From positions 146,087,632 through 146,151,631 of the forward strand of contig OX235270.1 in assembly GCA_944472135.2 (NCBI GenBank): DNA of 64,000 nt. The letters run 5' to 3'. Every line of letters begins with the position of its first letter. Position 1 is the first letter of the stretch. Below, in pieces: positions 24,581 to 35,689 of this stretch. A model generated the notes under the pieces. That model had not been told where the DNA came from, ran no database searches, and saw only the letters and a list, made by a program, of their open reading frames with translations. The translations under genes and the position numbers were made by a program. This DNA is from Trichobilharzia regenti (taxonomy: Eukaryota > Platyhelminthes > Trematoda > Strigeidida > Schistosomatidae).

Positions 24581-24750
24581 TCGGATCCGAGTGACTAAGT
24601 GGTCTACGAGATTTACTTGTCACCGAAAGGTCCTCGGTTCGAACCATGACAATGAGTACGAAACTAGGAAGGGACAGTTGTCCAGTAGTCCAGTGCTGCT
24701 TTTCAGCAATTCTTCCTTCAAGTGACATCTGTCTGTGGTCAAACGTGAAA
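24581..24750 (+). repeat. SINE H copy with internal deletion
   Basis: Head 'gtgactaagtggtctacgag' and Box B 'cggttcgaacc' are present. The hammerhead-like region lost about 15 bases ('tacgaaactaggaagg') but keeps 'cagttgtccagtag'. Confidence 0.75.
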
Positions 24751-25947
24751 CAGATTAACTCTCTACGAACTGTCTCTTGGAATGGTATTTCAGTCACTTG
24801 TCTAACTTACGGCAGAGGCATTGGATCAAAATACACCAGTCTCTGGATTGAGTACAAACACCATTCAACTCTATTTCTTAGCTGATAGTACATTCAGACA
24901 TATGCCCTTTTGATGTGTATAATTTTCGTCTTATCATGGGAATTCGTTGGTTGTAAATCTATACTACAACAAAAGCAAACAGAGACCGCAGGGTTGATAG
25001 CTTTTCTTCCCAATTAATCAATCAACTATACTCATTATTTACTCTCTCATTAATTAGTGAGTACCAGCCTTTGGGTATCGATGTACACACTGGTGATGAC
25101 AATGGGGAGACAAAAACTCCAGCAACTAGTGCACGCATACATACTTATATCTATCTGTGGGAGAATGGGAATCTGTTTGATTTGAACAAAAACGTGAATT
25201 TTGTGAGGTTTCAGAATCTGTGTTTTTTTTATATACGTATAATAATATTTAAGATAGGTGGTGGAGTGCATTTGATATCTGATCTATCTAATCAGAACAA
25301 TCAAAGGAAAATAACATTAATCACCTTTCTGTCTACTACTGAGGGTAATTTTTAAGATTTTTGTTTTTTTACATACACAATAAACAAAACTGAAAAATGA
25401 AACACAACAACAACAACAACAGTGAAAAGCTTTCAAGCCAGCAGATTAAAACCTGTGAAGAAGGTTAAAGAGCTGAGAAAAAATATACGCTTAAAACGCA
25501 TTTTCAATGTAAACTTTTTCGTCTTACATTTTTATATGTGCACAAGTGTATAGGTACTAATGCATGTGTGTGTGCGTGTGAGCGTTGGTATGCCTTATAA
25601 TATACCTTCACTACAGCACAATATTTATGCACTGAACAATCACACATTATTCATTTATACTGTGAACTAAAAGACCCAGGTTAAGTGAACAAACACACAT
25701 ACCCATATCCGCTCATGCACGCACGCACACACACACACATATACACAGACATAAGTATCAAACCCTTTTCTCGATTAAAAAAATAATAATATAATAATCA
25801 TGTGGATAAGACAAATGAAAGGTGGGTGGGGGGAGGGGAGTGAGAGAAAATGCAGACAAATTGTAATGTCAAAAATGATCAAAATAACATTAATGTATAT
25901 TATGCTTTCATGATCACTATTCGTTTTAATAGTGATATTATTAACCC

Positions 25948-25999
<52 letters not shown>

Positions 26000-27386
26000 T
26001 GTTATTTTTGAAGGTTTCAATCCCCTCAGACTCGGTGATAGCGTGTATCCATATGAAAAATGTTCTATATTTTTATAATAATCATAAAGAAATTTTTAAC
26101 AGGTATGCACTTATATTGTATTATCATTATATTGATAAATGTGTTACCTGCCTAGAATTAACCACCACTCACTTACTAACAAGTGCCTAAGCAACTAGAC
26201 TGTAGGTTTGTTGTCAGTGTTCATTTTGTCTTGTTTTGTTGTTTTTTACATTTCGCTAAAACAAAATATAGTCTAGGAAGAAAACCAAACAGAAGTACCG
26301 AGAATTGTATGATGGCACTTTGAAAACTGACATATATTTGAAAAAGAAAGGGAAAAGATTTTTTTTAATGCTTAGACGTGAAAACTATCTGTTTAAAGTT
26401 TGTTACTATCCCCAGTTCCTCGTGCCTCCTACGCCTGGTGTACCATGTGTCAAAAATTAACACTACTAGTACTACTAGTACGAGTACATTATTCCATCAA
26501 GGCAAGACCACACCGCCAATTGCCCACCTCCTCGCCCTCCTACCCCACTTATTCCCAATGAAAATATTAACGTTTCAAGACGCAGCTAGATAGATAGATA
26601 GATAGATATAAATAAATTCTGCAAAAATCCAAAAATCCAAAACATACACTAAGGTAGGATGAAAGTTAAGAAAGGCGAGAAGTAGGTGATTTTTAAATGC
26701 TGACTTGTGAATGAATACAAAACAGGAATACTAAATGAATTCTATTGAAATTTACATTGAAATAAAGAACACAAGATTAGTCCTTAATTTTGCCTACTTG
26801 TTATTTCTCGCTATACCGACCAACCACCCACCCACCCATCTACCCCATCTACCCTATCCATCCCCTCCAGTCTTATCCAGTTTTTAGGAATAATCATATA
26901 AAGATGTATGAAAAATATCAGTTGTCAAGGTTTACCATTTTTCACCAACTTTACTGCATAAATTCCACTGATTATTGTTTTTTTCCTGCCAACAGCAGTA
27001 CAAGAGAAGTAAGTGTATCTTTCTTCCTTTAATCAAATAGAAATTAATTTAACTAATTGATGAATATGGAAAATTAATACAAAAACTGTCTAAATAATAA
27101 AAAATATCATGATATTGCGGTTTAAAAGCTTTATAAACACAAGATGAGGTGAATGCCTGTTAAATTTCTATTAAAAAACAATTGACCATGCACACACACA
27201 CCGACAAAGATGTATATACACATTCCGATTTCCCTATTTTATATGCGTAAGTATAATTTTCAGTTTTGCGGTAGCGAATATGTACAGACTTATTCCATCG
27301 CAATGGCTCCAGTGTATGTCAATGGCGATCTTCCTTTTCTCCTGTGTATGTGTGTATGTGTGTGTTTAAATTATTCAATAATCAGC
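24751..27386. other. spacer with microsatellites and one micro-exon-like site
   Basis: Tracts: CA at 25729-25738, a long taa run at 25948-25999 and gata at 26588-26607. Around 26100 an acceptor-like 'aaatttttaacag' precedes a 29-codon open segment ending in TAA at 26190; no family is recognised. See also 26996-27008. Confidence 0.45.
26996..27008 (+). CDS. candidate micro-exon (13 nt)
   Basis: A strong polypyrimidine tract and acceptor ('tgtttttttcctgccaacag') is followed only 13 bases later by a perfect donor ('gagaagtaagtg'). An AG three bases further in would make it 10 nt. Schistosome genes are known for micro-exons, so this pairing may be real, but no neighbouring exon was tied to it. 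Confidence 0.3.
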
Positions 27387-27459
27387 TAGAGAATTTCATC
27401 ATGAGCTGACATCAGTTACAGAACCATTGGAAAACCAACTGGGAATGCTAGACAGAGAA
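27387..27459 (-). repeat. SINE H tail in reverse, fused to next copy
   Basis: Reverse tail of SINE H ('tcatcatgagctgacatcag', 'gaaccattggaaaacc'). It joins head-to-head with the copy at 27460. Confidence 0.7.
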
Positions 27460-27745
27460 GTGGTCGCGTTATGTCATGAACTGGCGGAATTTAGAATCCA
27501 TGCGTTGGATCCCAGTGGCTTAATGGTCTACAAGGGTTAGCTCGCCTTGTAACCAATAGGCTGTAGACTTGAACCCCTATGGTGGGTGCGTACCGCTGAG
27601 GAGTCGCAAACCAGGACGAAACAACTGTCCAGTACTCCGTGGCTCGTTTTCCAATGGTTCTCTAACCGATGCCAGCTCATGATGAAATCTTCTAACCAAT
27701 CAAGCAAACAAAACTCCCTACAAAACCAATACTTGAAAAGATTCA
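27460..27745 (+). repeat. SINE H copy carrying a complete hammerhead core
   Basis: This copy begins with the leader found ahead of other SINE H heads ('ctggcggaatttagaatcca'), then the head 'tcccagtggcttaatggtct', a decayed Box B ('gacttgaacccc'), the ribozyme-like module at 27590-27635, and the tail 'tccaatggttctctaacc' to 'aaaccaatacttgaa'. Confidence 0.88.
27590..27635 (+). ncRNA. hammerhead ribozyme-like element in SINE H
   Basis: Helix I is gtaccg (27590-27595) with cagtac (27630-27635), one mismatch. The core ctgagga (27596-27602) fits CUGANGA exactly. Helix II is gtcg (27603-27606) with ggac (27614-27617), three pairs. The core gaa is 27618-27620. Helix III is acaactgt, three pairs around a two-base loop. 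Predicted cleavage is after c27629 in 'gtc'. Other copies have 'atgaaga' in the core. Weak stems make single-copy activity doubtful, but dimeric folding is possible. Confidence 0.6.
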
Positions 27746-28369
27746 ATAATCCTTAAATGTGAGCAAAGAAACGAGGTTAGTAGAAGATAAATTTCTCCTT
27801 TTGGAACCTACTGTCTCTCTGATTCTTTGTACTAAGCGTGGTGTAGGTGTGGAAGTAATATTCAGTATTAGCTGGTTTACATCCTTTTTTTCCAAAGAAA
27901 ACCCTTATTAAATGCATGAAACTACACAGAAACGAAATCATCCTTGGGTAGTAAGTTTTTAATTCCTTTATTCACTGGGGTTATGAGTCAGTATTTTCTG
28001 TTGAAAGTACTTTTACAAGAACATCTGCTTGTTTGGAATACTGCTGAGCAGCTTTCAAGGGAATAAGGATTTATCAATAATTTTCAAATCAAATGTCCTT
28101 TGATTTTCTATCATTAGACTTATGAGACTTTTGAAAATAATAAATAAACTGTTCTTTACTATATTTTATTTAATTATATATTTTCCATTACACTTCCGAG
28201 CTGAATAGAGCATGGCCTTTTCTGAGTAGCATCGCCTGTATGACTGTAACCTGATTACCTGGGTAGGTTTCTCCAATCAGTAAAGTATCAGTATAACATG
28301 GGATATTACTGTGACAATAAATCTTCAGACATGTGAGACTTTAACACTGACAGGCTTAAACTTTTATTA
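27746..28369. other. spacer
   Basis: No gene recognised. Mostly AT-rich unique-looking sequence. Confidence 0.4.
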
Positions 28370-28890
28370 TTATTTCCTTTAGTTCCTAGAGGATGATAAG
28401 GCCTCAGCGGTACGTCTCCATTGCGTTCGGTTCTCTGCCAATGTTTCTCCTAGCTCCAAGTCTGCCCACAAGCTTTCATCTCCTCTTTGCATCACCCCCT
28501 CCTCCTTGTCACCTTCACACTGATGACCAACTAACTCGCCGCTTCCCATTCGGGTTCCACTCCAGCGATGGCCTGGCATGTAACGTCACTCATATAGCCA
28601 ATCCAAATCCATTTCTTCCCGCATATTTGTTGCACAATTGCTTTCTTCTGGGTTGGTACGTTCATTACCAGAGATCTCTTCCTGCTGCTGATCTTTTCTG
28701 GCTGGCCATCTGATCTTGAACAGTATTGAGCGAAGATAGCTGTTGATGAAGGTCTGTAGTTTGTTCGAAGTGCCCTTTGTGACGCGCAGTGCAAGTCTCT
28801 GATCTGTATGTTAAGTGGCAATGACTTCACATTGGAGTTGAAAATCCAGATCTTATTTTCATTTTCATACTGAGTGCTTAAACTTGAACA
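28370..28890 (-). pseudogene. RTE-a LINE fragment
   Basis: Minus-strand RT C-terminus in broken frames: 'LCASQRALRTNYRPSSTAIF' (from a shifted frame), 'GIGYMSDVTCQAIAGVEPEW', then 'ELVGHQCEGDKEEG'. The 3' end ('ctaggaactaaaggaa') adjoins an aat tract at the low-coordinate side. This copy lies in the opposite orientation to those at 8k and 55k. Confidence 0.7.
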
Positions 28891-28929
28891 ATATAAAATC
28901 ATTTTTACACTGATTTGATTGAATTTATG

Positions 28930-29135
28930 CTCGTAACAGTACAGTGCATGTCAGTCACGCGAGAGATCTAGGTTTCGATTTCTCGCCGACACACTGCAAA
29001 GACTTCCCTAATTTACCAGCCAGCAATGAGCCCGGAAAAGAGGGAAAATAGTGGGTGTGGAACTGGGAAACTCATACGATAAAGTCAACACCGCTACTGA
29101 AATATAAATACCTGGAGTTTGAAGCTCTGTTTTTC
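28930..29135 (+). repeat. old SINE A copy, highly diverged
   Basis: Weak match: 'gcatgtcagtcacgcgagag', 'ggtttcgatttctcgccgac', a 'taatttaccagccag' body remnant and 'aaagagggaaaatagtggg'. Confidence 0.4.
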
Positions 29136-29721
29136 TCTGAGAACGCAAATCATGAAGACTGTTCGCTTGTTGTCAATGAGCAGTTTATACATGCTTAACG
29201 GATTACTATACAGGAAAGAATGGAGTCTTACTGGCCATTGTTTCTTAGTCAAGCTGTAGAGTGGAAACTCGTTCACAGGTGCCTAACAAGTCCACTGTTG
29301 AACACTGTAGCAGGAGACAACTTTATTACACTAGATTGGGCAGGTATTCGGTCTACTGGAATAGTCATACAGGCAGCCATATTTTCAATAAGTCTTCCAT
29401 TGTTTCAAAGGATAAGTCTTGCCCTTTAACACTTGTCTTCTTTATATTCTTAGAAATAATCAATATCCATTTTTCTGTATCAGTATAAGGACTGTAAAGT
29501 AACAGTTTCCCTATTTTTAAATCTTCTAAGATAATAAATTCTCCATTCAGGGCTGCTACTATACAGTCATTTCTCAGACTGTATTATAGACTATTCAAAC
29601 AAAAGCCAGGAATGACAAAATTTCCACCACCCGAATCCCTATACTTTTCATGCAAGTCGAGATATGGTATCACTTATCTTTAAGTTTTCGTGTGTGTGTG
29701 TTTAGAGATTAGTTTAGAATC
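29136..29721. other. spacer
   Basis: A 30-base segment (29249-29278) has an acceptor-like 'cattgtttcttag' before it and a 'cag|gtgcct' donor after it; this could be chance. A GT run lies at 29692-29701. Confidence 0.35.
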
Positions 29722-29878
29722 AGTGGGGTCCATTGGATGCGGTTGGCTAACAAGTCTAAGAGTTAATCCTGTAACCTGAAGGTCCTAACCTCGATCCCTG
29801 GTAGGTTCATGGAGGCGTACTATTGAATAGTCCCAAACTAGGAGGGCGAAACAGGTGTCCAGTTCTCTTGATAGTTGT
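29722..29878 (+). repeat. SINE H copy, diverged
   Basis: Head 'ggggtccattggatgcggtt' to 'tcctaacctcgatccctgg'. The module contains an extra insertion before 'gcgtactattgaatagtccc', then 'gggcgaaacaggtgtccagt'. Confidence 0.75.
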
Positions 29879-29931
29879 GTTTAATTCAAAACAAGATTTC
29901 CTCATTTTGATTCTACTCTGTATATTGTAAA

Positions 29932-30170
29932 TGCGTCGGTGGAACAACGGTTAGGACGCTCACCGACCATGCACATGGGCCGGGGTTCGATCCCCGGCCA
30001 CCGACGCACTCATTTACCTCGCTAAGCCAGAAATAATTCTGGTTAAGAGGAAAGGTTGGGCATGAGGCTAGCAACCCTATCCTGTAAAAATAAACACCAC
30101 TGCAACAGAAACTTCAAGCCACTAGCTTGAAGCCTTCCTATGTTCCACTGGGAACGTGAAGGAAAAAAAG
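29932..30170 (+). repeat. SINE A1 copy with 9-bp target-site duplication
   Basis: Full SINE A1. Direct repeats 'tattgtaaa' lie at 29923-29931 and 30171-30179. Confidence 0.9.
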
Positions 30171-30179
30171 TATTGTAAA

Positions 30180-31445
30180 CAATTATTACTACAGCGCGTT
30201 AGGGGATTTCATTTATATGTGAGTTAATCCACATTTGTTTGTATCTAGACTTAAACACATAATCTAATAAATATCCTGTGAACACAGTCTGATTTAATAA
30301 ATGAATTTTTCTAAAAGGGGAAAAAATGAGCAGATTACTTCCCAGGCATTTGCTACTCACACCATTCATTAAGTAGTATAAGTAGGAAACAGCAAAAAAA
30401 CAACACGCCAACATCAATGAATACAAACTGAACAGACGATCAAATAAATCACTGAATAGTAAGTGAGTGAGTGAGTGAGTGAGTGGCCTAAAAGTCTAAT
30501 TATACAAGTATACATTGTAAACCAGACAGTGGTGTTTAATCTATCGCATCTCCGCTTATTTCACCGAATAAATACACACATATATGTTCATCTGACATTC
30601 AGAAATTAAAACCAAACACAGAAGAATTTTCTTTTCATAAATTCTTTTCATCATCAAACTATTAAATATAATTTAGACTGACATGTGAACAGTTTGCTTA
30701 ATCAACAGAAAAGGGTTATGCGATGTAGAAGGCCTATGAATGGCAACGATAGCAAGAACCAACAACAACAACAACAACAACAACAACGCGAATAATAAGC
30801 ACAAACACCACCAAATAGGCAATAATTTAAACTGAAAACTAAAAATCAATGAAATGCTTCTCTATTGACGCTGCTGCTGCCGTATAAAAACACACAGCAG
30901 GTGTAAATTTTTCACCTTCTTCTTTTTAAATACGTAAATAATAACGTGCCGAAGGAAGACAACATAATCAAACTGTTTTAATGTACTGATGAGTTTAGTT
31001 ACGCCAAAGAAGGCGGTGGTGATAAAGCGAAACTTGAACATTATTATTATTATTATTCAGTCTGTATACCTGTGTAAGTATGCATTTGTGTATGTGTCTA
31101 TCGCCTGTGTGAATCGTATTCATTGGGAGTTGTTATTTACCAGGAGACACAGTATAGGAAGCACTTAGCAGTTAGGTGTAAATTTACTCGTGGATTTCAA
31201 ATCATTAGGTAGGTAGACTCACTCATTCACTATAGACACTATAGTTTCACCTTATTTACATGATACCTTTTCATCAATTCCATTTCTATAAAAACAAAAA
31301 ATTGGTCACTTGTCCTGTCCAAGTTGATTTTTTGTAAACAGATTTGTTCTTGCATCATTTCTGTGTTGTTGTTTTTCTTCTTCTTCTCATGTTCCGGTTT
31401 CTGAACATCTTGACTCTTCTGACAGGATCTTTTTGACTCACCATT
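30180..31445. other. spacer
   Basis: Tandem gagt at 30465-30484, caa tract at 30762-30787, att at 31042-31057. No supported gene. The minus-strand open frame at 31239-31511 runs into SINE B and is not convincing. Confidence 0.4.
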
Positions 31446-31622
31446 TGTTTTAATTTTAGTATAGTTTGACTCCATGAAGTATTTTTGATACAAGTATGGA
31501 ATTTTCAGCATGTGACATCGTTAATCCAAATTTAGTAGGCCAACCATTGCGTAGGCCGGCGGTCGAACCTCGGACTATGTGCACTGTAGGAGAGTGTCCT
31601 AATCACTGTGCCACCGACGCAT
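31446..31622 (-). repeat. SINE B copy next to a PLE relic
   Basis: Minus-strand SINE B, diverged ('tatagtttgactccatgaag', 'gatacaagtatggaattttc'), with head remnant 'cactgtgccaccgacgca'. It abuts PLE coding at 31630, so it may have inserted in that element. Confidence 0.85.
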
Positions 31623-31629
31623 GCAGTCC

Positions 31630-31770
31630 CCTCAACTTTATCTTTTACAAAAGAAATATGGATGACACGTTCATTTATATTCAGTAAGAACGGGGATTTG
31701 AATGACATCCTACAAGTATTCAGTGGCAGTCATCCTGCTATTCCGTTAACTTTAGAAAAAAACTGATGGT
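31630..31770 (+). pseudogene. Penelope-like element relic, RT catalytic-motif region
   Basis: One frame gives 'NFIFYKRNMDDTFIYIQ', which fits the RT motif C region 'YKRYVDDTF' of Penelope-like elements (the DD pair at 31661-31666). A stop follows and the next frame continues 'GDLNDILQVFSGSHPAIPLT', the segment just downstream of motif C. The fragment is short, shifted and flanked by SINE B, so it is dead. Confidence 0.65.
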
Positions 31771-32299
31771 GTGCTACTCACAAGGACAGCAGCTGTTGAT
31801 GAGTCGTTGAAAAGATCTATTTACAGAAATTCCACATCTGCTTTAAACAGTCTCTGACGCCAGGGAAGAGATACAAAGATCAGAGACTAAGCAGGAATTC
31901 ACAGTTTTTACTTTCTATTCTCCTTAACTTTAGTTTTGATATTTCTTTCCAGTGCTGCAAGATCAGCCAGTGACCTATAACTTTATGGTAATGTTTTGCT
32001 TATTGATGAATATATACATGGTAAATCTGGTTTCTACGGCAAGTAAAATACACTAGCATAAATAATTATTCCTTTGTCAAGTGATTTCGATGATAAAAAA
32101 ATTTCGCATTTTATACTAATTAAACCATTGAGGATTCCAATCGAGATTATTGAAATCACTCACTCATCATGTTGGTTAATTTCAGTCGGACGGTGTGTGC
32201 TGGTTATAATTTCGTTGATGCATTTACACCAAGTGACGGACGATTTCCATCACTAGCCACCTTTGCTCAATTAGTGAAGATCACATAGCCAGAAAGGAT
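31771..32299. other. spacer, possibly decayed PLE or LINE
   Basis: Nothing confidently recognised. Confidence 0.3.
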
Positions 32300-32490
32300 A
32301 AAAAAGCAATAAAGAACTGACCATTCAAGAACGTGTCTCCCAAGAAATACACAAGAGGAAATAGAGATGGATTGGACACCTGCAGGAGACACTATTGAGT
32401 GATTTAGCGTGTCAAGCTGGTCGTCGAATAGAACTTGAATATGAATTTATGATAGTCCAGATGAAAAGTCTCTTCGCTGAATCACTTGTA
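32300..32490 (+). pseudogene. small RTE-a-like relic
   Basis: The stretch 'gaggaaatagagatggattg' with 'gacacctgcaggagacac' matches the nucleotide block encoding 'RKRKWRWIGHTLRR' in RTE-a (compare 56158-56200). Beyond this it is decayed. Confidence 0.45.
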
Positions 32491-32503
32491 TGTCCTAATG
32501 GGT

Positions 32504-32735
32504 ACATCGGTGGCACAGAGGTAGAATGTTCGCCAACCACGCCACATTTGGTCCGGGGTTAGATCCCGGCCACCGACTCACTCCTTTACTTCGCTAAGCC
32601 AATAATAAGACTGGTGAAGAGGGAAAGTTAGGCATGAGGCTAGCAAACCCACCCCGTAGAAATAAACACCGCTAGCAGTGAAACTTCAAGGCTCTATGTT
32701 CTACTGGGGACGTAAAGGAATAAAAAAACGACATA
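32504..32735 (+). repeat. SINE A2 copy
   Basis: Head 'atcggtggcacagaggtaga', Box B 'ggggttagatccc', full body, tail 'gacgtaaaggaataaaaa'. Confidence 0.88.
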
Positions 32736-33052
32736 TATCAGTGATGTCAGTATATGTGGTATAAAGATGGATAGATTCGATCTATTTTCTCCTGGGATTT
32801 TGTTCAGTCGTTTAGAAGTTTATTGATTTATGTTTCACCATTCCATTGATAAATTATTCACTATTGTTGCACAACCTCGATTTTTGGCGAAAAATAGCTA
32901 GCTACCAACTGTAACTGAAGTTAAGTGTCTGTGTGTGTATATCGATGAACAGTTGATTATCAGCACTCTAATATCAGTTCATGTGAGCAAGGATCACTTG
33001 ATAAATCACGAAAAATACCCATTTATTCATAAGTAAAAACAGTTGTTTTTAA

Positions 33053-33180
33053 AAAAGTATAATTATATTTCAATAATTTACACACAATGATAATTTTGGT
33101 TATTGGTAATTTTGCTCGAAATATTACCAATAACAAAACTTAGCATTGTGTGTAAACTATTGAAATATAATTATACTTTT
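33053..33180. repeat. near-perfect inverted repeat (58-bp arms, 12-bp loop)
   Basis: Left arm 33053-33110 and right arm 33123-33180 are reverse complements with about half a dozen mismatches. The outer ends read 'aaaagtataattatatttca' and its complement. The loop is 'tttgctcgaaat'. Direct repeats 'aacagttgttttt' occur at 33038-33050 and 33222-33234. It could be a foldback or MITE-like insertion, or an RNA hairpin source. Confidence 0.85.
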
Positions 33181-33585
33181 ATTTGATCTAATCCACAATG
33201 CTCAAACTTTTTAATGATATTAACAGTTGTTTTTGTTCAGTGAAGGAATTTCTTTTCAACGACTTCATTTTCAAGCTCTACAGTCGTATTTATATTACAG
33301 AAAAAGGTTATTAAGTGGCACTAAATAATTGTTCAGTCTATATACATATATATGTGATAAGAATAACGATAATTAAATTCTTATAAGGCGTAGAGTTGAA
33401 GTGGATAAATTACAAAAATATTAAAGATTGTTTTATAAGTGGATTGATGTCAAAAATGTTTTTAAAATGTCAAGTGTTGTCTAAAAATTTTAAAAAATTA
33501 GGAGTACGATTACGATAAGAATGAAGATGTGAAGTGAAGTGGAAAGAATTCAAGTGGTAAAATAAAATAAAAACTAGAAAGAACA

Positions 33586-34520
33586 TTACCATGACCAAGG
33601 TAAAGAAAGGAGTATGACAAAACGTTTTTGAACACATAATTTAGGTTTCTGTTCATGTATAGCTAAAGCTTCGGCTATGCATAAGTGAAGAAAACGTAAA
33701 TTTTTGGATCGATTTGATTTTGCCATGTAGATAACCCTGAAGGAAGAATCACGTGGGGCTGAATAGCCAGACTCTAACAAGTGATGACAAATGGACGACT
33801 TTGCAGTTCTACATTCGCCTTTCATTAACCAAACCGGATAGTGTTCAGCTACACGTCTTCGGAAATTACGCTTAGAAAGTCCAATATAATCAGCTCCACA
33901 AGAGCAGGTAAAAGAGTAAAGGCATACAGATGTGGATATAAGCGGTAATCTATCCTTGACGCATTGTCTAATCATGTTTCGGCTGGTAAAAGCTAGTTGC
34001 AAGTCAGCTACAGGAAAAGTGCATTTAATACATTTAGATAGACGAGTTTTAATCAATTCAGAAATGGTGTCACCTTTGAATGCAAGACTCATAAACAGTT
34101 TTTTCTTTGGCACTGTGATTTGTCTAGGGGTGGATTCTTTCTTGATGTTACGTTAAGAGGATTTGATCGAAGGTTATCTAGTTCCCTATCGATTGTCTCT
34201 GTAGAGCAGATTTTACGAATTCTGGAGCATAAGGAATGAATAAGATTTTTCTTTCTCCCTAAAGGTACCCAACTGTTGAAGTTAGTGTACTGCCCTGTGA
34301 ATGTTGTTGGCTTTCGGCAAATCGACCTTAACAGCGTTCCATTCTCTCTTCTATCTAGCTTAACGTCAAGGAAGTGAAACCAGGAATTGGAATGCCGAGA
34401 AGTTCAGCAGTCGAAGAGTTTTCATCTATATATATCTTTTATATATAAACAAACTATCGATGATTTCCTTTAGTGGGCCATTCTCTAAGCTTGCCATGAA
34501 GACGTCCTATCACTTGATAG
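33586..34520 (-). pseudogene. Penelope-like element: RT remnant plus open GIY-YIG endonuclease
   Basis: The best-preserved PLE of the window. Reading minus, 34520-34420 gives 'ENGPLKEIIDSLFIYKRYI' at RT motif C, where a stop and deletion remove the DD residues. A second frame (about 34366-34106) encodes the region after the catalytic motifs: 'FLDVKLDRRENGTLLRS', 'RKPTTFTGQYTNFNSW' and 'LIHSLCSRIRKIC'. After a shift, 33586-34113 is open for 175 codons and holds the linker and endonuclease: 'TFPVADLQLAF', 'YSFTCSCGADYIG' (the GIY-YIG core as Y-x-F and YIG), 'RRRVAEHYPVWL', 'SICHHLLESGY', 'FRVIYMAKSN' and 'CIAEALAIHEQKPKL'. In this family the nuclease nicks the target and RT primes from it. The two shifts and missing catalytic Asp pair make it non-autonomous. 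Confidence 0.85.
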
Positions 34521-34691
34521 CATTTTTAACTTTTATGATCTACAAATCAATCAATATTAGCTCCATCGAATAGTACCTCCATCTCAATAGTATTCTGCTT
34601 ACCACTTTCTAGGTATTTGTACACTTATATTAAATGTTAGACATGTAAAATACCACATTAACTTGAATACTATTCATCGTAAAACACGACT

Positions 34692-34722
<31 letters not shown>

Positions 34723-35645
34723 ATCTCTTTCCATGATTTGAAGTATAGTGAATCACGAATGATTATCATATTATGTATTGTTATCCTTATTATTATGATT
34801 ATAATTCAAATTTAGATTTATGCATTTTGACATTCTAAAATTTTCCCTTTTGCATAGTCTCTCTGCGTCCGTGTGTCTATACATGCATCTATCTATCTAG
34901 CTAGCTGGCTGGCTGGCTGGCTGACTGGCTGCCGTCTCACTCCACCTCCTTCTTCTACTATGAAGTCCGATGGTTGACTGCTTCTCTTGTTGCTTGTTCC
35001 AGAGATTAATCCAGCCCTACTCCGTCTTCCCCCCTCTTCCCTCTAACTCCTCATATATATACCCCAACAGTATAAAATTCATCAAACATGGAGCCGTTAG
35101 TTGCACACACACCTTAGTAATAGTAATTTATGAAAGCAATTCAGAATTGTGCATTTAACATGCACATCTTAGTTGTACATATGCATGCATACACATCAGT
35201 TTAAATATTATTTTTTCAAAAATATGTACAAGGTGTACATGTGGCCATAACTACACACCTATATACAAGTAAATATAAAGAGAGGTAGAACTGATAAAGT
35301 GCAAATATTTATGACAACAAATTTTTAACCACAAAAAGGTTTTATCCCTATTTTTTTATTTTTGAAATATTAATAATAAATAGTAATATTATTATTGTTT
35401 GATATAGCACTATTTCGGATTTCGGATAAATGTATACGCACTTCAATTCACTGAAGTTTCAATAAATCTGAGTGTTTATATGCGCTGATGTGAGTGCCAC
35501 TCTCTCTCTCCACACACACACACTCACATACACACAGAAGCACACTGGTTATTATTATTATTATTATTAGCATTAATAATAATGATAACTATATCTGATT
35601 TCGTTACTGCCCATCTGTGTCTGGACAACTGGAATAGGCATACAG
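34521..35645. other. spacer
   Basis: act tract at 34699-34722, tggc tract at 34902-34930, att tract at 35551-35569. A strong acceptor-like 'tgttgcttgttccag' ends at 35001 without a matching exon. Confidence 0.4.
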
Positions 35646-35689
35646 AATTTGAAAACACGGTTGGGAAGGCAACAAGACTTCCTATTCCC
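35646..35689 (+). CDS. putative exon 1 of candidate gene, 44 nt
   Basis: Bounded by 'ggaataggcatacag' and a strong donor 'attcccgtaagtag'. The chosen frame reads NLKTRLGRQQDFLF plus two bases. Those two bases plus the first base of the next exon (36476) complete a Pro codon, so the phases agree. Another frame is open for longer but does not match the next exon. An upstream exon ending in phase 0 would be needed and was not found. Product unknown. Confidence 0.35.

Noticed and set aside
30462..30484. CRISPR-like or regulatory tandem array
   Set aside because: It is a simple gagt microsatellite with no spacers; no CRISPR-like array occurs in the window.
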